A DNA stretch of 64,000 nt from Corbicula japonica. Its lineage: Eukaryota; Mollusca; Bivalvia; Venerida; Cyrenidae. The notes under the pieces are model-generated. The model made no database searches. It worked only from the letters and a program-made list of their open reading frames with translations, and was not told the origin of the DNA. The translations under genes and the position numbers were made by a program. Positions 35,101 to 50,100 of this stretch are shown in pieces. The stretch spans positions 1 through 64,000 of the forward strand of contig JAZAYU010000225.1 of NCBI GenBank assembly GCA_038501625.1, written 5' to 3'. The first letter of the stretch is position 1, and the number at the start of each line of letters is the position of its first letter.

Positions 35101-38100
35101 TGGGCAAATTAAATGTTTTTCCAGTGAAAATAGGCGCCAAGAAAACATAGCGATATCAAATCTTTAAATACTTTTGCTTTTACATGTATACTATTTAATT
35201 AACTTGACTGCCACGTGACAGTTAAGTTATCGATAACGTAGGCCTACTATAGTTTGTACGTCAAGCATCCCAACCGTTCATTCTTTTACGTATATCCAAA
35301 CCCTTATAATAGTTCTTTATGACACGTGGTACACTATGCGACACTTGGATCCATCATATTGAATATGTTATCAATAATATAGCATGAAGTTTGCAGATCT
35401 ATGTGCACAAGATCTATGTGCACTTTACACTCCAAAAATGGGGCGCGTCACGGGAAAAGGTACCTTCGGACAGTTGACGTCAATCTTTGATATGACGTCA
35501 TAAAGTTGAGCAGACGACATTACTTATCATGTATTTCGCGGTAAAAATGCCATTTTATTGTCAAAATGTGTAACATAATCACATTATAATTTTAAGAAAT
35601 TGATTTATATTTGTAAATTCTTTCTAAATTTAGCAGAAACTAAAATATCACTAAAAATGAACGAAGGTACCTTTTCCCGTGACGCGCCCCAAATGATCTG
35701 TTTGTTCATATTGATAGGTTAAGCAATAGGAAACCATTTATTATTTTTTATTATTGTATTATTTTTATACCATTATTTCCGTATTTTTAAGTCATCCAAA
35801 CCCTTTATGGTAGATTATAATGACTCACCTTTACCGTTTAAGATTTCCTCGTCAACCGATCCATCGCAGTCATTGTCAAGTAGATCTCCAGGTCGTGGTA
35901 TCGAGAGTGTGCACTAAGGGGGAAAATACTATATAGTTATTTGGTTTCTTGACAGGGAATGTGAGGATATATTGCCGGTCTGGGTGTCATATTACCCGAA
36001 CCGCAGGCGAGGGATAATATAACACCCAGACCGGCAATATATCCTCACATACCCTTTCAAGGAACCAAATAATTGTTTTATTATACTGCAAAGACTTTTT
36101 CAGACAAAATTAATAAGAAAACATCGATTTTTCGATTATTTCGCTTATTTAATGCCGAACGGCTTAATTCCCCTCTGAGAGCCTCAATAATTACATGTCT
36201 GACGTCATTAATTTACCTGCATGACGTCACTTCTATAGAAATTGAATGGACTATCCATTTGATTTTTATATACAAAATTTGAGAATAATCTGATCGTTTT
36301 CAACGTTTAAAACATAACAGAAATATTTTCTGTAACAATTTTAGTAATCCCTAAGCATATCGCTTTATAATTTACAAGATCGGCGTCAAATTATGTATCT
36401 TTACGGAAATTTAAAACAAAATGGCGGACGACAACAAAAGGTGGGAGGCCAGACGGGGAAATTAAGGCACGTGCAGTTCATATCTACGGCCGATCCGTAT
36501 ATACAGATATACATCAGCGGCAAATTATCCAATCAAATTCAAGGAAATTTCTTTGCAGTATAATAAAGCTTCTTATGTGTTGTAAGTTTGTGTGCTTTTG
36601 CATGCAACATTGTCGAGTTGATGGATGGGTTGGAGTTATATAAGGCATAAAAATCAAAACCAATATGCAAATTCTGGTTCATCAGATCATTTAAAATTGA
36701 CATTGGTAGATTTCATTTTCCTAAAAACATTAGTTGCCAAATGCAGCATAATCGGTAATAAAATTATTTGGGTAACCCGACGGACAGCATTCACCCTACG
36801 GATAATCCGATAAATACTGGTTTTCACAATGTTTCACTAACCTTGATGTAAAAAGCACTGTAAACAAGACAATGTGATGTCATAGCAGTAAGATCAGCAA
36901 ATTACGAGATCGAAGAACATGTATCTCAAGGGGTAAAATCAGGGCCAACTATCTTAAAACTGAAAGCGGAGACCATTCTCAAATCATCTGCATCTGATTG
37001 GCTGAAATAGCAAACAGTCGCCATCTTTAGATTTATGATCTTGGACTCAGAGACTATGTTGTTTTGAGAAGAAGAAACTGAGCTTTATCTGTAAGTTCAT
37101 AACTTACCGGATTCAGCTTGGGAAAGCGTACGCCAAATGGAAGATGGAGAGTTCTATACCCGTCTTTGTCCTCAAAAATTAGCATCATGAATGGTTTCCA
37201 TGTAGTGCTCGCTCTAAATTCGATCAGACCAGATTCAATACGAGCAGGGTCGTTGTCAATGATATCGAATTCGTTGGTAAAATACTCTTCGTACCTTGGC
37301 TGTTCACCCGTGTCGCTGTCAGCTGAAGCAAACCATAGACTACTGTTGTATCATTTAATTTCGCGGGGATCAGATTTCGCGCAAATAACATTAGTGACAT
37401 TTACTTTCAATGATTTGATTTCGCTAGGGTTTGATGTCGCACACTTAACCTAGCGCGAAATACGCGAAAATTAAACCACCACGAAATATAATGATACCAC
37501 AATATGTCGAAAAAAAAACATCAAAGCAAAAAATAAAGACAAAGTGGTTTTAAAAAAAAATCGATGGTGACCTGAAAGTGGTAATTTTTTTTAATTAGAT
37601 TTTTTAATTAGTCAGTAGGACAAATTAAATGCAATCTTTACCCACAGACGTCTTTGTTAATAGGTGGACTTTAGCACAGGTAAAGATCAATACAGGTATG
37701 GATTGTATTCACAAACGCACATTATAGATAACCACAAAGCAATATAAATACGGCGACGGCACCATGCACGAGAAAGATAGTACAAAGCATTCGTATCTCC
37801 AATTCCCACAGAAAAGGATAGTTAAAGTATGCCTATACACTGCAACCCACAATGATTTACATTCTTCGTTCTTTGAAATCGGCATATAACCATCAAGGGA
37901 GAAAACTGAAACATATAACTAAACAGAAACAGATACTAACTGAAGTGAAATACGGGGAGACTTTTTACAGCCGCCAAACTATTAGTTAACATGCGTGCGG
38001 ATAAATCCGATCATTGTTACCTTTTAGTCTCTTGACGTCTTTTAATCGTGAAGCAAACCCAGCCTGTGCTCCTAGTGTAGAGGCGGTAAAGACTGTCGTT

Positions 38101-41100
38101 ATGCCGCTCTTTGAAACTGATATTTTAGCCGCATCACCTTTCGTCGTCACTGCAATAAACATAATATCACGTGGATGTCTACTTGTCTATTATCATGTAT
38201 AATGTTTATTGAAATTTGTTGATTATAGCGTAAAGTTCTTTATTTGCAATAGATAATATGAAACGTTTATAGTTTAATTTATTGATCTTGTTGGTAATGA
38301 TGTAAATGCTGGTGCTGAATATATATTCCAAGTTTCAAGTTGATATCCCAAGTAGTTTCCAAGTTTTGGATCAAAGTGCATATTTTGTTTGAGAGACGCG
38401 GACGCCAACGCCGGATTAAGAAGAACAGCTCCTCTCTTCTTTGAAAAGCCGAGCTAAAATCATCGTGCGAGGTCGCGAGAATATTACTGGAGATCACGAA
38501 AGAACGTTACAAGGGCGCGATGGTAATTTCGCGCATTCGTTTTTCGCTACCTCGCATTACGCATTGAGTTATCGAGGACTTGCATCGTGTTCACGCGTTT
38601 TTGTAGTTTCGCCGTAGGGGTGAAGCAATGATGGCCTCAACGGAACCTCGTAATTGATAATTTTGCTGATATGATTAGAATAATTGAGAATTATTAGTAA
38701 GTTTCTTTTGTTTAGTATTAGTATTAAATAATTAAAATAATTGACCTAAAGAGCCAATTTCTTACCGTTTACAAAAGGGTAACGAACGACAAGAAACAAC
38801 TTGACAATCACCTACCTATATATATAGAATATTGAACACCTTCTTGAGCATAGAAGAAGTTATACAAACTCCATTGACTAACAGCTGGCAACCAGGAAAG
38901 TGCTGGATCGGCACCACCATCTATAAGAACAAATGAGTTGCTCTTTTAAAATAATTTTCAATATTTACACCAATTTGCACATTGCTATCATAATAAACGT
39001 CTTACTCTAAACTGTTTTCATTTTGTATTTGAAAACATTTGGTCCTGTGTCCAATATCATAAACTAAATCTGGAGACCAGTCTCAAATCTCAAGCATCTG
39101 TTTGTCTGAAACGGCGACTTAGTTTTATAATCTTGAACCATAGGCTTGATTGCAAAACCAGACGCACAAAAACTATTCGACTGTGCACAATAGTTTGTCT
39201 TGTATTTATTATAGTCACATCCGCTTCGGTACAATATGCTATGAAAAAGTTTTCAAAAACACAGCCTGATAGCCACAGCGTACATGGAATTTGGAGAACA
39301 TTATTTGCCAGTTACTCGCCATTACTTTATTAAAACTATCATATGGAAACAGTTTTGAGCACTTTATACCTTATTCTAACCACTGGGCTCTAAACAGTTT
39401 ATAGCACTTACTGCATTCTTCCTGATTTCCTATCGGAAGGGGTCTTGTGTTACACTCAACACTTTTTCTACACCGGAAGCAGAACTTATTGAAGACTTCC
39501 AATTTAATAGTATTAATTGTTAACGTATTATTCCAATCAAGTATTAAATAATGTGTAATACTTTTATTTGATGAGGTATAAGAAAAAGTGAAACAATTCC
39601 ACATTATCCCCATCGGATCGTAGGAAGTGTCCTCACTTACCGCATTCTTCCCATCGAACTGCTGACAATGTGTAACACCATATAAAACCTGTAATTTAAA
39701 GGTCAATGCTGAATGTTATAAAACTGAGATTGGAAACCAGTCTCAAATCGCAAGGATCTGATTGGCTTAAATGGCGATTCAGCCAATCAGATGCTTGATT
39801 TTTTTTGAGACTGGTTTCCATGCCCAGTTTTATATCCTTGGGCACAGATGTTAGAATTCTCGTCATTGGAACAGGTATTTTAGTACGTTTGACGTCAATC
39901 CTTGAAATTACGTCATTAAGTTGAGCAGAAAAAAATTAATTATTATGCATTTAGCGTTTAAAATATAATTTAATTGTCAAAATGTTAAAGAAAATCACTT
40001 CTAAGTTTTGATAAACTACAAGACACTTGTTAGTTCTTTATAAACATAATAACAACAAAAATGTCTCAAAATATGACCAAATATACCTTTTCAGATGCGC
40101 GCCATAAATAATAATAATAATAATAATAATAAATTCTTTATTTATAGATGGTAACTCTTAAGTTTTGTACAAAGTAAAACAACAATAATACAAATATTAT
40201 TTTCAAGAGGCCATCATGAAATATTGTAACCACACACACACATACAATAAATTAAAATGAAATAAAAAAAGATGAACAATACAAAATCACATATGTTAAT
40301 TGGGCAATATTTTGAGAAGGCAAAATATTATAATGTAATACATTATAATACATATACTCAAGAGTAGAAAAAAAAGCAACGACAAGTCATTGAGCAGTTA
40401 CCAGTTTGTGTGTATATCTAGATACATTTTAAGAATTTATTGTCAATAAATGATGTTTGTATGACTTTTTGAATAAATTCAGGGAGAATGAAATTTTAAT
40501 GGAAAAAGGAATTTCATTCCAGATAATCATACCAGAGTAACTAAATGTCTTTTTCATAAATTCTGTGTTTAGCTTTGGATGGACAAGACATTGCATTGAG
40601 TTAGACCGAAGATTGTAAGACGTAGGTATTTTGTGTAATTTCTATCAGATCGTGTAAATATTGTGGGGCTAAGTCGTGGAGGGTTTTATAAACAAGAGAG
40701 GCTGTGTGATATTTGATACGGTCATTAAATGATAACCACTTCAGTTCACTAAAAAGTTCTGTATTAGTTGATGAATCTGATTTACCGAGCACTAATTTAG
40801 CAAAACGTCTTTGGAAGTTATTTATCCGACCTTTGTTGGTTTTTGAACATTGTCCCCACGAGATAACTCCATAATCAAGAATCGGTAGTACATACGCATT
40901 ATAGTAAATTTTCTTTGTTTCAAATGTGAGGTACTTTGATATTCTATTAAACAGACATAGCTTTGAATTTAATTTACTGCACATTTTATCTATCTGCACT
41001 TGCCATTTTATTGAATCATCAACATTAATGCCTAAAATATTTTGATAATGTACATTCTCAAGCTGAGTTTGATTTAAAGTAATTACTAGAGAGTCTGAGC

Positions 41101-44100
41101 TCTTTAACCTGTTTTTCGTTCCCAGTAGCATGCAAGTTGACTAATGGGTTTAGTGACATATTGTTATTTTTACACCACTTGTCTATATTATCAATGTCAT
41201 TTTGAAGTCGTGATTGTATTTCATTTATGTTAGAAGAGGATGTGTGCAAAGTAGAATCGTCAGCATACATATCAACGTTACATGATTCTAGTGTCATTGG
41301 AAGATCATTGATGTAGATTAAGAAAAGAGGGGGCCCAAGGATAGAGCCTTGAGGGACACCAGTCTTGATGCAAAGTTTATCGGACTGTATGTTGTTTACT
41401 TTAATAAATTGTTTTCTATTTTGCAAATAAGAAGAGAACCAATCTATTGATTTTCTGTCAAAATGGTAAAGTTTTAATTTATGTAAAAGGATATTATGAT
41501 CGACCATGTCAAACGCTTTGCTTAAATCAAGAAAAACGCTACCTACTAAATTCCCTTTGTCAATAGCTGATAACCAATTATCTATTAAATATGTAAGAGC
41601 AGTTTGACAGGAGTAGAATTCCGAAAGCCAGATTGGATTTTATGTAAAATGTTCTTTTTTCTAAAATAGTCATGCATTTGGTTAGCAACGTGTCTTTCAA
41701 AAATTTTGGATATAGTATTTAATATGGATATAGGACGGTAGTTGTTTGGATCATCTGTTAGACCCTTCTTAAAGAATGGGAGAACATAAGCTTCTTTAAG
41801 TTGGTCAGGATATTCTCCTTTGCTAATGCTAATGCTATTGTTTATTATATCTGCAATTGTAGGTGTAATGTAATCACAGCAATGCTTATAATAATAGCAT
41901 ATTAAGGATAAAATGTGAATAGTATCATAGTTCCTTAGCTGTAGATTCTTAATGATCAAATTCTTCAATTAAATACTTGAAACAATTGAATAAGAATGTG
42001 ATTATTTTAATGCTAAACACTTTTTAAATATTTAATTAATGCTCCGAAGAGTCTATATCTCTTAAAATGTCTTCGTTCAAGTTATTTCATCTAAAGTTAT
42101 TTCGTCTAAGAATCTCTCGTAACTTTGGATTGGTTAAAACTTTCCAAATATTGTAACAACTAAAACTATTACCGAAGACACCTTTTGGTGTGACGCGCGC
42201 CTTATTATACCTGAGCTATCTGGATCACGGCAGTAGTTAACTGCAGCAGTAAGACTTTTTTCAGGGAAATTCTCAGCTTTCATAAGGTGTGCATGAGGTG
42301 ATTGTTGGTCCCAGCGCTGACAGGCTAGTCCTGTTTTGGTCTTGCTTACGGTTCCAGTGTACTCCGTGGACACAACACCTGGAAATGTTAGAGGAGTTCG
42401 ATAACAAAAAAGTGAAATAAACCTATCAGGAATGGCCACATCCGGCAGACACCACCTCCTCACACAGCCAAAAGGTAGAGAGGAGAAGACAGCATGGTTA
42501 TACAATAATCAGTTTCAAAATAGTCAACAAGAACAATTAAGGAAGGTGAGAACCTGAAGTGTAACCGCCTTGGAACGGCCAGTGGCCAAAAAATTTGCCG
42601 TTTGGGGTTTAAACCAGGTGAAAGGGTGCAGCAACATCACAGTTGCCCCGACAGGTTCTCATATGAACAAACATTCACACGTTGTCTTGGTGAACTACTT
42701 CACACCCACCCATCAGCTCAACAATGTTGCATACAAAAGCACAAGAACTGTCAAGAGGAATGAAAGCCACTCTACTATTTGATAAGTTTGAAATAAATGC
42801 ATAGTAGATAATATATTGTAATTACAAAAAGAATACGAATACCAAAATAGAGATGAAAAAAGAGCGTTCGTTTCTATGCCTTAAAAGAAACATAAAACCT
42901 GCATCATTAAAACAAGGGGAGACAGCACTCTATAATTCCTTTGAAAACAAAATGCATTTTAAATAATTAATGTTTGATTTTATTTATTTAAATTTTAATT
43001 TAACAAGTTCAACATCTATTGCTAAACCTCAAGCAGAAACTATATTAACAAGTCTTAGAAAGAAGAGTAAATGTATTTCCAATAGAAAGTAAATATCTTT
43101 ATTAAAAACAATTAATATTTGTCTAAAATGGGGAATAACTATAGAATAACTATAACATATTTTTTCAAAGTGAAATATGCATATCAGGAATCGCCACACA
43201 CAAAAAACAGCCTTCCCACGCGGCGAAAATGAAGAAGAAGAGGAAAATTTAAATATCACAGAAACGTTTTTATGCCCTTTTCGCTGTAAAAGGTCTCCCC
43301 GTACATTCAATCAGTTTAGTAATTAATAACCATATTGAAAGCCGTTGAGCACGATACATGTGTTTGTGTAAATATTGAGTTTCACTTAACTCGAAGCTAA
43401 GCATCATAAACAACGGTCCAGAAATGCATTTCCATTATATAATTGCTCATGAACAGGCCTTATTAAACTGAGCCCTTATCAAACAGACCAAGCATTATTT
43501 TGATATTTGTATTGTTCGATGGCTTTCAAAGTTCTTGTTTTTATCCATTTTACTCGTTCAACCATATTTTTACAGTTATGCCCCTTTTTCACTCCAAATA
43601 TTTTCATTTAAGTAATGCATACGGCTTATATCTTGAATATTACTCAAACGATTGATATGGAACATAAAGTCGGTGTCCATTATCATGTCCGACTTCTTTT
43701 AATTAAGCCTTTTTAAAACTACATGTTTTTTTTCAAATTATGCTCTTTTTTGCTCATTTTTTTATTAAAGTTGTAATCAGTTTTTTTTTCATTTTCCTTC
43801 AAAACATAAGCAGTTATGTCCATGTTTTCTTTAAACTATTAAAGTTGTATGCATAAAAGTTTTTTTTTCATTTTAAAAAAGAACCTTTACTTCAAAACAT
43901 AAGCAGTTATGTCCATGTTTTATTTAAACTATTCTTTAAAGCTTCATTCAGTCGGTCAGTATTTTTGACTTTACTGATTGATACGGACCTTACCCAGAAA
44001 AGGTGTTTGAAACCACTGGCAAAAAATTATTTTGGTCTATAAAAAATTCAAATGACGTCTTAAAAAAGATTAAATCAAATAATTTTCTGTTTGTCTATTT

Positions 44101-47100
44101 ATGATTTCTCAGCTCTGTATTCTTCTCTCCCTCATAATTTAATAAAGGACAAACTAACCAGTCTCATTGAAAAAACGTTTGCAAGAGAAAATAAAACCTG
44201 TATATCTTGTAATGAACATAGGGTATTTTTACAGATGGTTTTTATGATAATTATACTTTATGGACCTGTCAAGACCTTATAGAGTCGCTCACATTTTTAT
44301 TGGATAATATTTTTGTGATATTTGGTACCTCTATTTATAAACAAGTAATAGGCATTCCACTATGTACTAATTGTGCAACCCTTGTTGCTGATCTGTTTTT
44401 ATATTGTTATGAAAGAGATTTTATGTTATCTCTTTCTACCGAACATCTAAATGACATTATGACAGCCTTTAACAACACCACGAGGTACCTTGTTGAATAT
44501 TGATAATTACCATTTTCCATCTCTGGTTAATAAAATTTACCCTCATGAAGTACAACTTAATAAAGCAAACAATTCGGACAAGCAAGCAAACATTCTTGAT
44601 CTTAATTTTTCTATTGAAAATGGATATGTTACTACTAAAATATATGATAAAAGAGACGATTTTAATTTTAATATTGTAAATTTTCCGTTTCTAGACGGAA
44701 ATGTTCCTCGTGCAACGTCTTGCGCGGTTTATATCTTACAGCTTGTTCGCTTTTCTAGAGCTTGCAGTGATGTTAATGATTTCAATAAACGTAATTTTTG
44801 CATTACAGAAAAACTGAAAACAAGGTTATCGGTATCATAAATTACGGAAAACCTTTTCCAAGTTTTATCGCCAAAACCCAGATTTAATTCAAAAATACAA
44901 GTGCAGTTTAAAATCACTACTGCAACAAAGTATTTCATAGCCAGTTTTTTATGGGGATTTAATTCATAAACTTAAGAAAATGAAAAGCAAATAAATTTTA
45001 AATATTAAATTTCCCCGGTTATTCGTAAAAACATCTGTAAATTCAAAAAGAAAGGTTGCCAACATGATATTCTACAGCGCTCTGCAGGCCTTGTGATTAA
45101 CCCATCTACAGTTGATCACTATGCTTACAATGTACTTCTTTGAATGCACGACGGTGACAGGGTTTTGAGAGTTTATGAAGGCTTATAGTAAAATCATTTC
45201 TTTAAAGGCTCGATTTGTTTCTTTTATTACTGTCATCGTGTGCTTGCTAAGTTGACTCCAGGGTCTCTGGTCTCGGTAAAATCATCGAGAACTCGCCCAT
45301 TTGGCTTTGCAATGCTATAAGCTTCTTATGTTTTATATGTTTGTGTGCTTTTGCATTCAAAATTGTTGAGCTGATGGATGAGTTGGAGTTATTTCACCAA
45401 GACAACTTGTACTTGTTTGTTAATATGAGAACCTGTTGGGGCAAGTGTGAGGTTGGTGCACCCTAGAACCTGGTTCAAACCCCCAGTGGCAATTTTGTTT
45501 TGCCACTGACCGTTCTAAGGCGGTATCCCCAAAGGTTCTCTTTTTCGTTATTTGTTTGTGGCATCCTATTTGAATTGACATACTTATATCAAACATGCTC
45601 TCTCTCTTCCTCTCTTCTTTTTCGCTGCTTTGGGAGGCTGCGTTTTGTGAGTTTGACGATTCCTGATATGCATATTTTACTTTTTATGGATCTTGGTGGA
45701 AATGACGTACATGTCATGACGTGGGACAATTTGTGTGATATCAATCAATTAGCATAATGTTAAAACAGCACAGCATAATGTTAAAAAGTTATGTAGCTAC
45801 TTGTATGAACAACTTAAATTCAAAATCTATGTAAAAAAGGGACAAAATTTTAAAATACTATAGCTTTTCATGAAAGTATATTATGATGGAACGTTTGAAG
45901 TTCATATCTTGAGCAGATTAAAAAATACTGACAAGTGCATAACCCACTTTTAGGGCTTTCTACACTCCTTCCCAGCACGTTCATCCATAAAAAAATTATC
46001 AACATCTCAATAACGGCATTTTGCCGTTTAGTTAAACTTTGAACACACGAGTTTTTGGCTTTTATCTCTGTCATCGTGTGCTTGCCAATTTGACTCCAGG
46101 CTCTGGTCTCGGTAAAATCATCGAGTACTCGCCCTTTGGCTTTGCAATGCTAAAAGCTTCTTATGCTTTATATGTTTGTGTGCTTTTGCATGCAAAATTA
46201 TTGAGGCGTTTGGTGGGTTGGAGTTATTTCACCAAGACATTTTCTTCTTGTTTTGTGATACGAGAACCTGTTGGGACAAGTGTGAGGTTAGTGCACTCTA
46301 GAACCTGGTTCAACCCCCCCCCCCCGCCCCCAGTGGGAATTTGTTTTGCCACTGACCGTTCCAAGGCGGGAACCCCAAAGGTTCTCTTTTTCGTTAATTG
46401 TTCCTGGCGTCCTTTTTGAATTGACTTACTTAATATAACAAACATGCTCTCTCTCTCTTCCTCTCTTCTTTATCGCTGCGTGTGGAGGCTGTGTTTTGTG
46501 AGTGTGGTGATTCCTGGTATGCATATATTACTTTTTTACTAATGTGTCTTTATTTTGCATATGGTTATACACGTTAAAACAGTAAAGAAAGAAAGCGAGA
46601 TCTAAAAATTCCCTAAACTTCTATTTACATAAATTCACAAAAGGTAAACAATACAACACATCATTTAAATGCCAACATGAGAAATATGATACTGACAACA
46701 ATTTATTGTGTCCTCGTGACTTACATATGTAAACTTTATGAGATATGAGTAAAAGTGTGTTTGACCTTCAATTTTCTGGTCGCTTTCTGGTCGTGTAAAC
46801 CGATGACAATCATTGATTTCTCTTTTAGTAGTTGAATATTCTTTACAAAGTACTCAACATTTTCTTGTCAGTATCATTATACTCACGTGGGAATTTAAAA
46901 TTATGTTTTGTATTGCTTTTTTGTGAATTCATGTTAATGGAATTTTAAAGAATATTTAGGTCTAACTTTTTTCTTCACTTTCCGAACGTGTCTTACCATA
47001 TGCAAAATAAAGATACATTAGTAACACTCATTTGTTCAAGTTTCATTGAACGGCATTTTGACGTTATTGAGATTTTGATAATTTTCTTTCTATCAATGAA

Positions 47101-50100
47101 CGCGCTGGGGAGGAGTGTAGTAAGCCCTTAATGCAAAACTTTAAATGAAAAAGTGACTAAATTTAAATATATATAATATATAATTATATTTTGTAGTAGA
47201 GTGTTAGGTCTTGTTTGTTAAGTAGATTATGGTGAATCTAAAATTTATATGTGTGCACGACATTCTCGAAGTTGCATGTGTAGCCACCCTGTATATGTAT
47301 ATTCTAAGTTTCCGATTTATATTTTGAGTAGATGCCAGGTTATGGACTAAGTGCAAACACACATTAAAAGGGGGAAATATTGAGTAAAAGGTCTAGCTGG
47401 TAGTGATAAAGATTTTGATGGCAGTTATTTTATATTCCAGGTCTCATGTATCCAAAATAGTTTCAAAGTTGTGGATCAAGCGCATGAAACTTTAACAGAC
47501 ACTGACACAGGTTTACATGTGGTAGGATAATCCCCCTACTCTTTGAGTTCAGCTACAAATGAGGCCTTTCACGCCTTTCACCAACTCTTCGTCAGGGGTT
47601 TTGAAAATGGCAAGATTCCCTGAAGGTTATTTTGATCCGTAATCTATGAAAAATCCATTTTAATCGTAATATTTACACTTCAACTTCGTCCTCTACGATA
47701 AAGTTTTATTCATAAAACGGATTATAATTTCTGTTGGTAAACAGTTATATACGTATTATTTTATGAGACGTGGCTTCAGTAGAGCCGTTCATAATTTATT
47801 GGACGTTGTACAATGTTTTACGTTAGACGTCACCGAGCACGCACATTTTGCACCAGCCATTTGAAAATCCATAATAGCACGACTTCTTACGAATATTTGT
47901 ACTAATTTGAGTATTTAATACAATTTATAAGTGTAAATATAAGGATTGAATAGATATTTGATGTTTTTCATTTGGGTTACTATGAAAAATTTAAATTGTT
48001 TAAAGTACGCGTAAAGCCCTTCGGGCTTCATATACTTTAAACAAACCAACTGTTTTTCATATAAAAATGAAAACCATCAAATATCGATTAAATCCTCAAA
48101 TGCGTCTACAAAATGAGGCATTGCAGCAAGCTACGTACCTGGCGTTTGGAGAAAAACTGTAGTTGGTTCACCAAATGTAACCTCCGATGGTAGATTACTG
48201 TTGTCACTGTAAATGTCTGGAGAAGATTTGGCAGTAGCTGTGTTCTCAAAGTCACTTAGGTCAACATTAGTGTCAGTGGGATCAGCATTTTGATAGAGGT
48301 AAGCTGCGCCGGCATTATTCGATTGATATACGTAGCGTTTTCCGTAATACATCAATGGCACAAGCTAAAAAGGGAAATTTTACATACATGCATGTCTTCA
48401 GGGTGCGGCAATTTCTAAACTGCATATTTCACTTTTTTTTAAAATTTTTTTATATTCGTTAGTTTAGTTTCAAAATAATTAGGTCAATTGGACAGGCTCT
48501 TTTAAAATTGTTAGCTACATGTACCTTAATTGTCATATTTAAAGTCATTCGAAAGGAGAGTGACTCCATTAATAGTCAAACTTGAGTTACCATTCTTGTT
48601 TTCACAGAGGCTTTGTCAAAAGACATAAAAAAGTGAAATATGCACCACATCAAGAAGACACAGCCTCCTCACACAGGCACAAAATAAAGAAGAAAAGAGA
48701 AAATACATGAGTTATACGATATGGACAACAATATGTAAGGACCTTTAAAAGAGCTCGCAGTTATGAAAAGAGAAATCAATATTTTATTTTGCAATCCATT
48801 TTTGCGACTAGGAAATTGACGGTCACATTTAACACGTATCTCAATATCTCATATTGTAAAAAATGTTCAATATAACACTTATCTCAATATCTGAATAAAA
48901 GGACATTACATATTGTTTACAGTAACATATTACTTATTAAATAACATGACCATCACATTGCTGGTCAATGTATAATAAAATATACCAACTTTTAATCGTC
49001 CGAAAAGGACGTTATTCATATGACAGTGATCATAGTTCAAATATACAATATGTTATTTTCATATTTAATGCCTATGCAATACCAGCAGTGGAAAAAAATC
49101 AATTGAAGTCAACAATTTCTGGGTGCACAAGAAATAATACGCTTCAAAAGTACAGCTAATATTTAAAGCGCTCATTTGTTTGATCAATCTCAACAACAAA
49201 AAACATATCATTTACCCAAATTCTAGGAAAAAACAATAAGTGTAGATAGTTTTCCAGGAAGATTTTTTGCCCATCTATAAATATCGCATATGTAGCTTTT
49301 CGTAACTCTTAGTTAAATGTTAACTTGGCAAATTAAATACGTTATTTTATTAGAAATAAACGTTAAATTTTTGCTAAGGGAAATTACGGAAACAAAGTGC
49401 TCAGCACAACTCATTTGCTTCTTTTTGTTGCCGTGGTGTATAACGACAAACTACAGGGTGGTTGCACACGCGACATTTGTCGTGCACACATATAGGTAGG
49501 TTTTTTTGCTTATTTCTAAGTAATTTATGAACCGATTTTAATCAGATAAAGAGCACTTGCTCGTCTCATGTTAAAAAAGCATTTTCATTGACATTTAACT
49601 TCCAATATCAGTCGGTTGCCGTTTTCTCTAACATTCAAACACATTTCAAACACAATTTGTCTTTAAATGTTTGAGAATTCGGCACAGATTGATAATTGGG
49701 ATTAGATATCGATGAAAATGCTTGTTAACAGGAGCACTGTTCTCTTTATCTTATAACAATTAATCCAGAAATTACTGAGAAATAAGCAAAAACCGTACAT
49801 TAAGCGAGTGATTTTTTCTGATATAAATGTGTGCACAACATTCTAAAAGTCTCGCGGTATAGCCACCCTGAACTATCACTCACCTGTTCTGCTTGTTGGT
49901 CCGGAAAACCAGTAACCACAGCGATGTTCTGATTAGCGCTTATCACCAGCTCACTGCATTGTGCATCACAAAGTATGTGCAGGACCTCGTGCTCCTGTAA
50001 GGCGATGTTATCGGTAGATGATCCAGTGAGTGAGTTCACACCAGCAACCTGACAATGTAAAATATATGCCACATCCTAGAACCTGGTTTAAACCCCAGTG

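Noticed and set aside
41058..41968. Intact LINE reverse transcriptase gene
   Set aside because: The motifs are good, but the frame is broken at least three times and the 5' half is missing.
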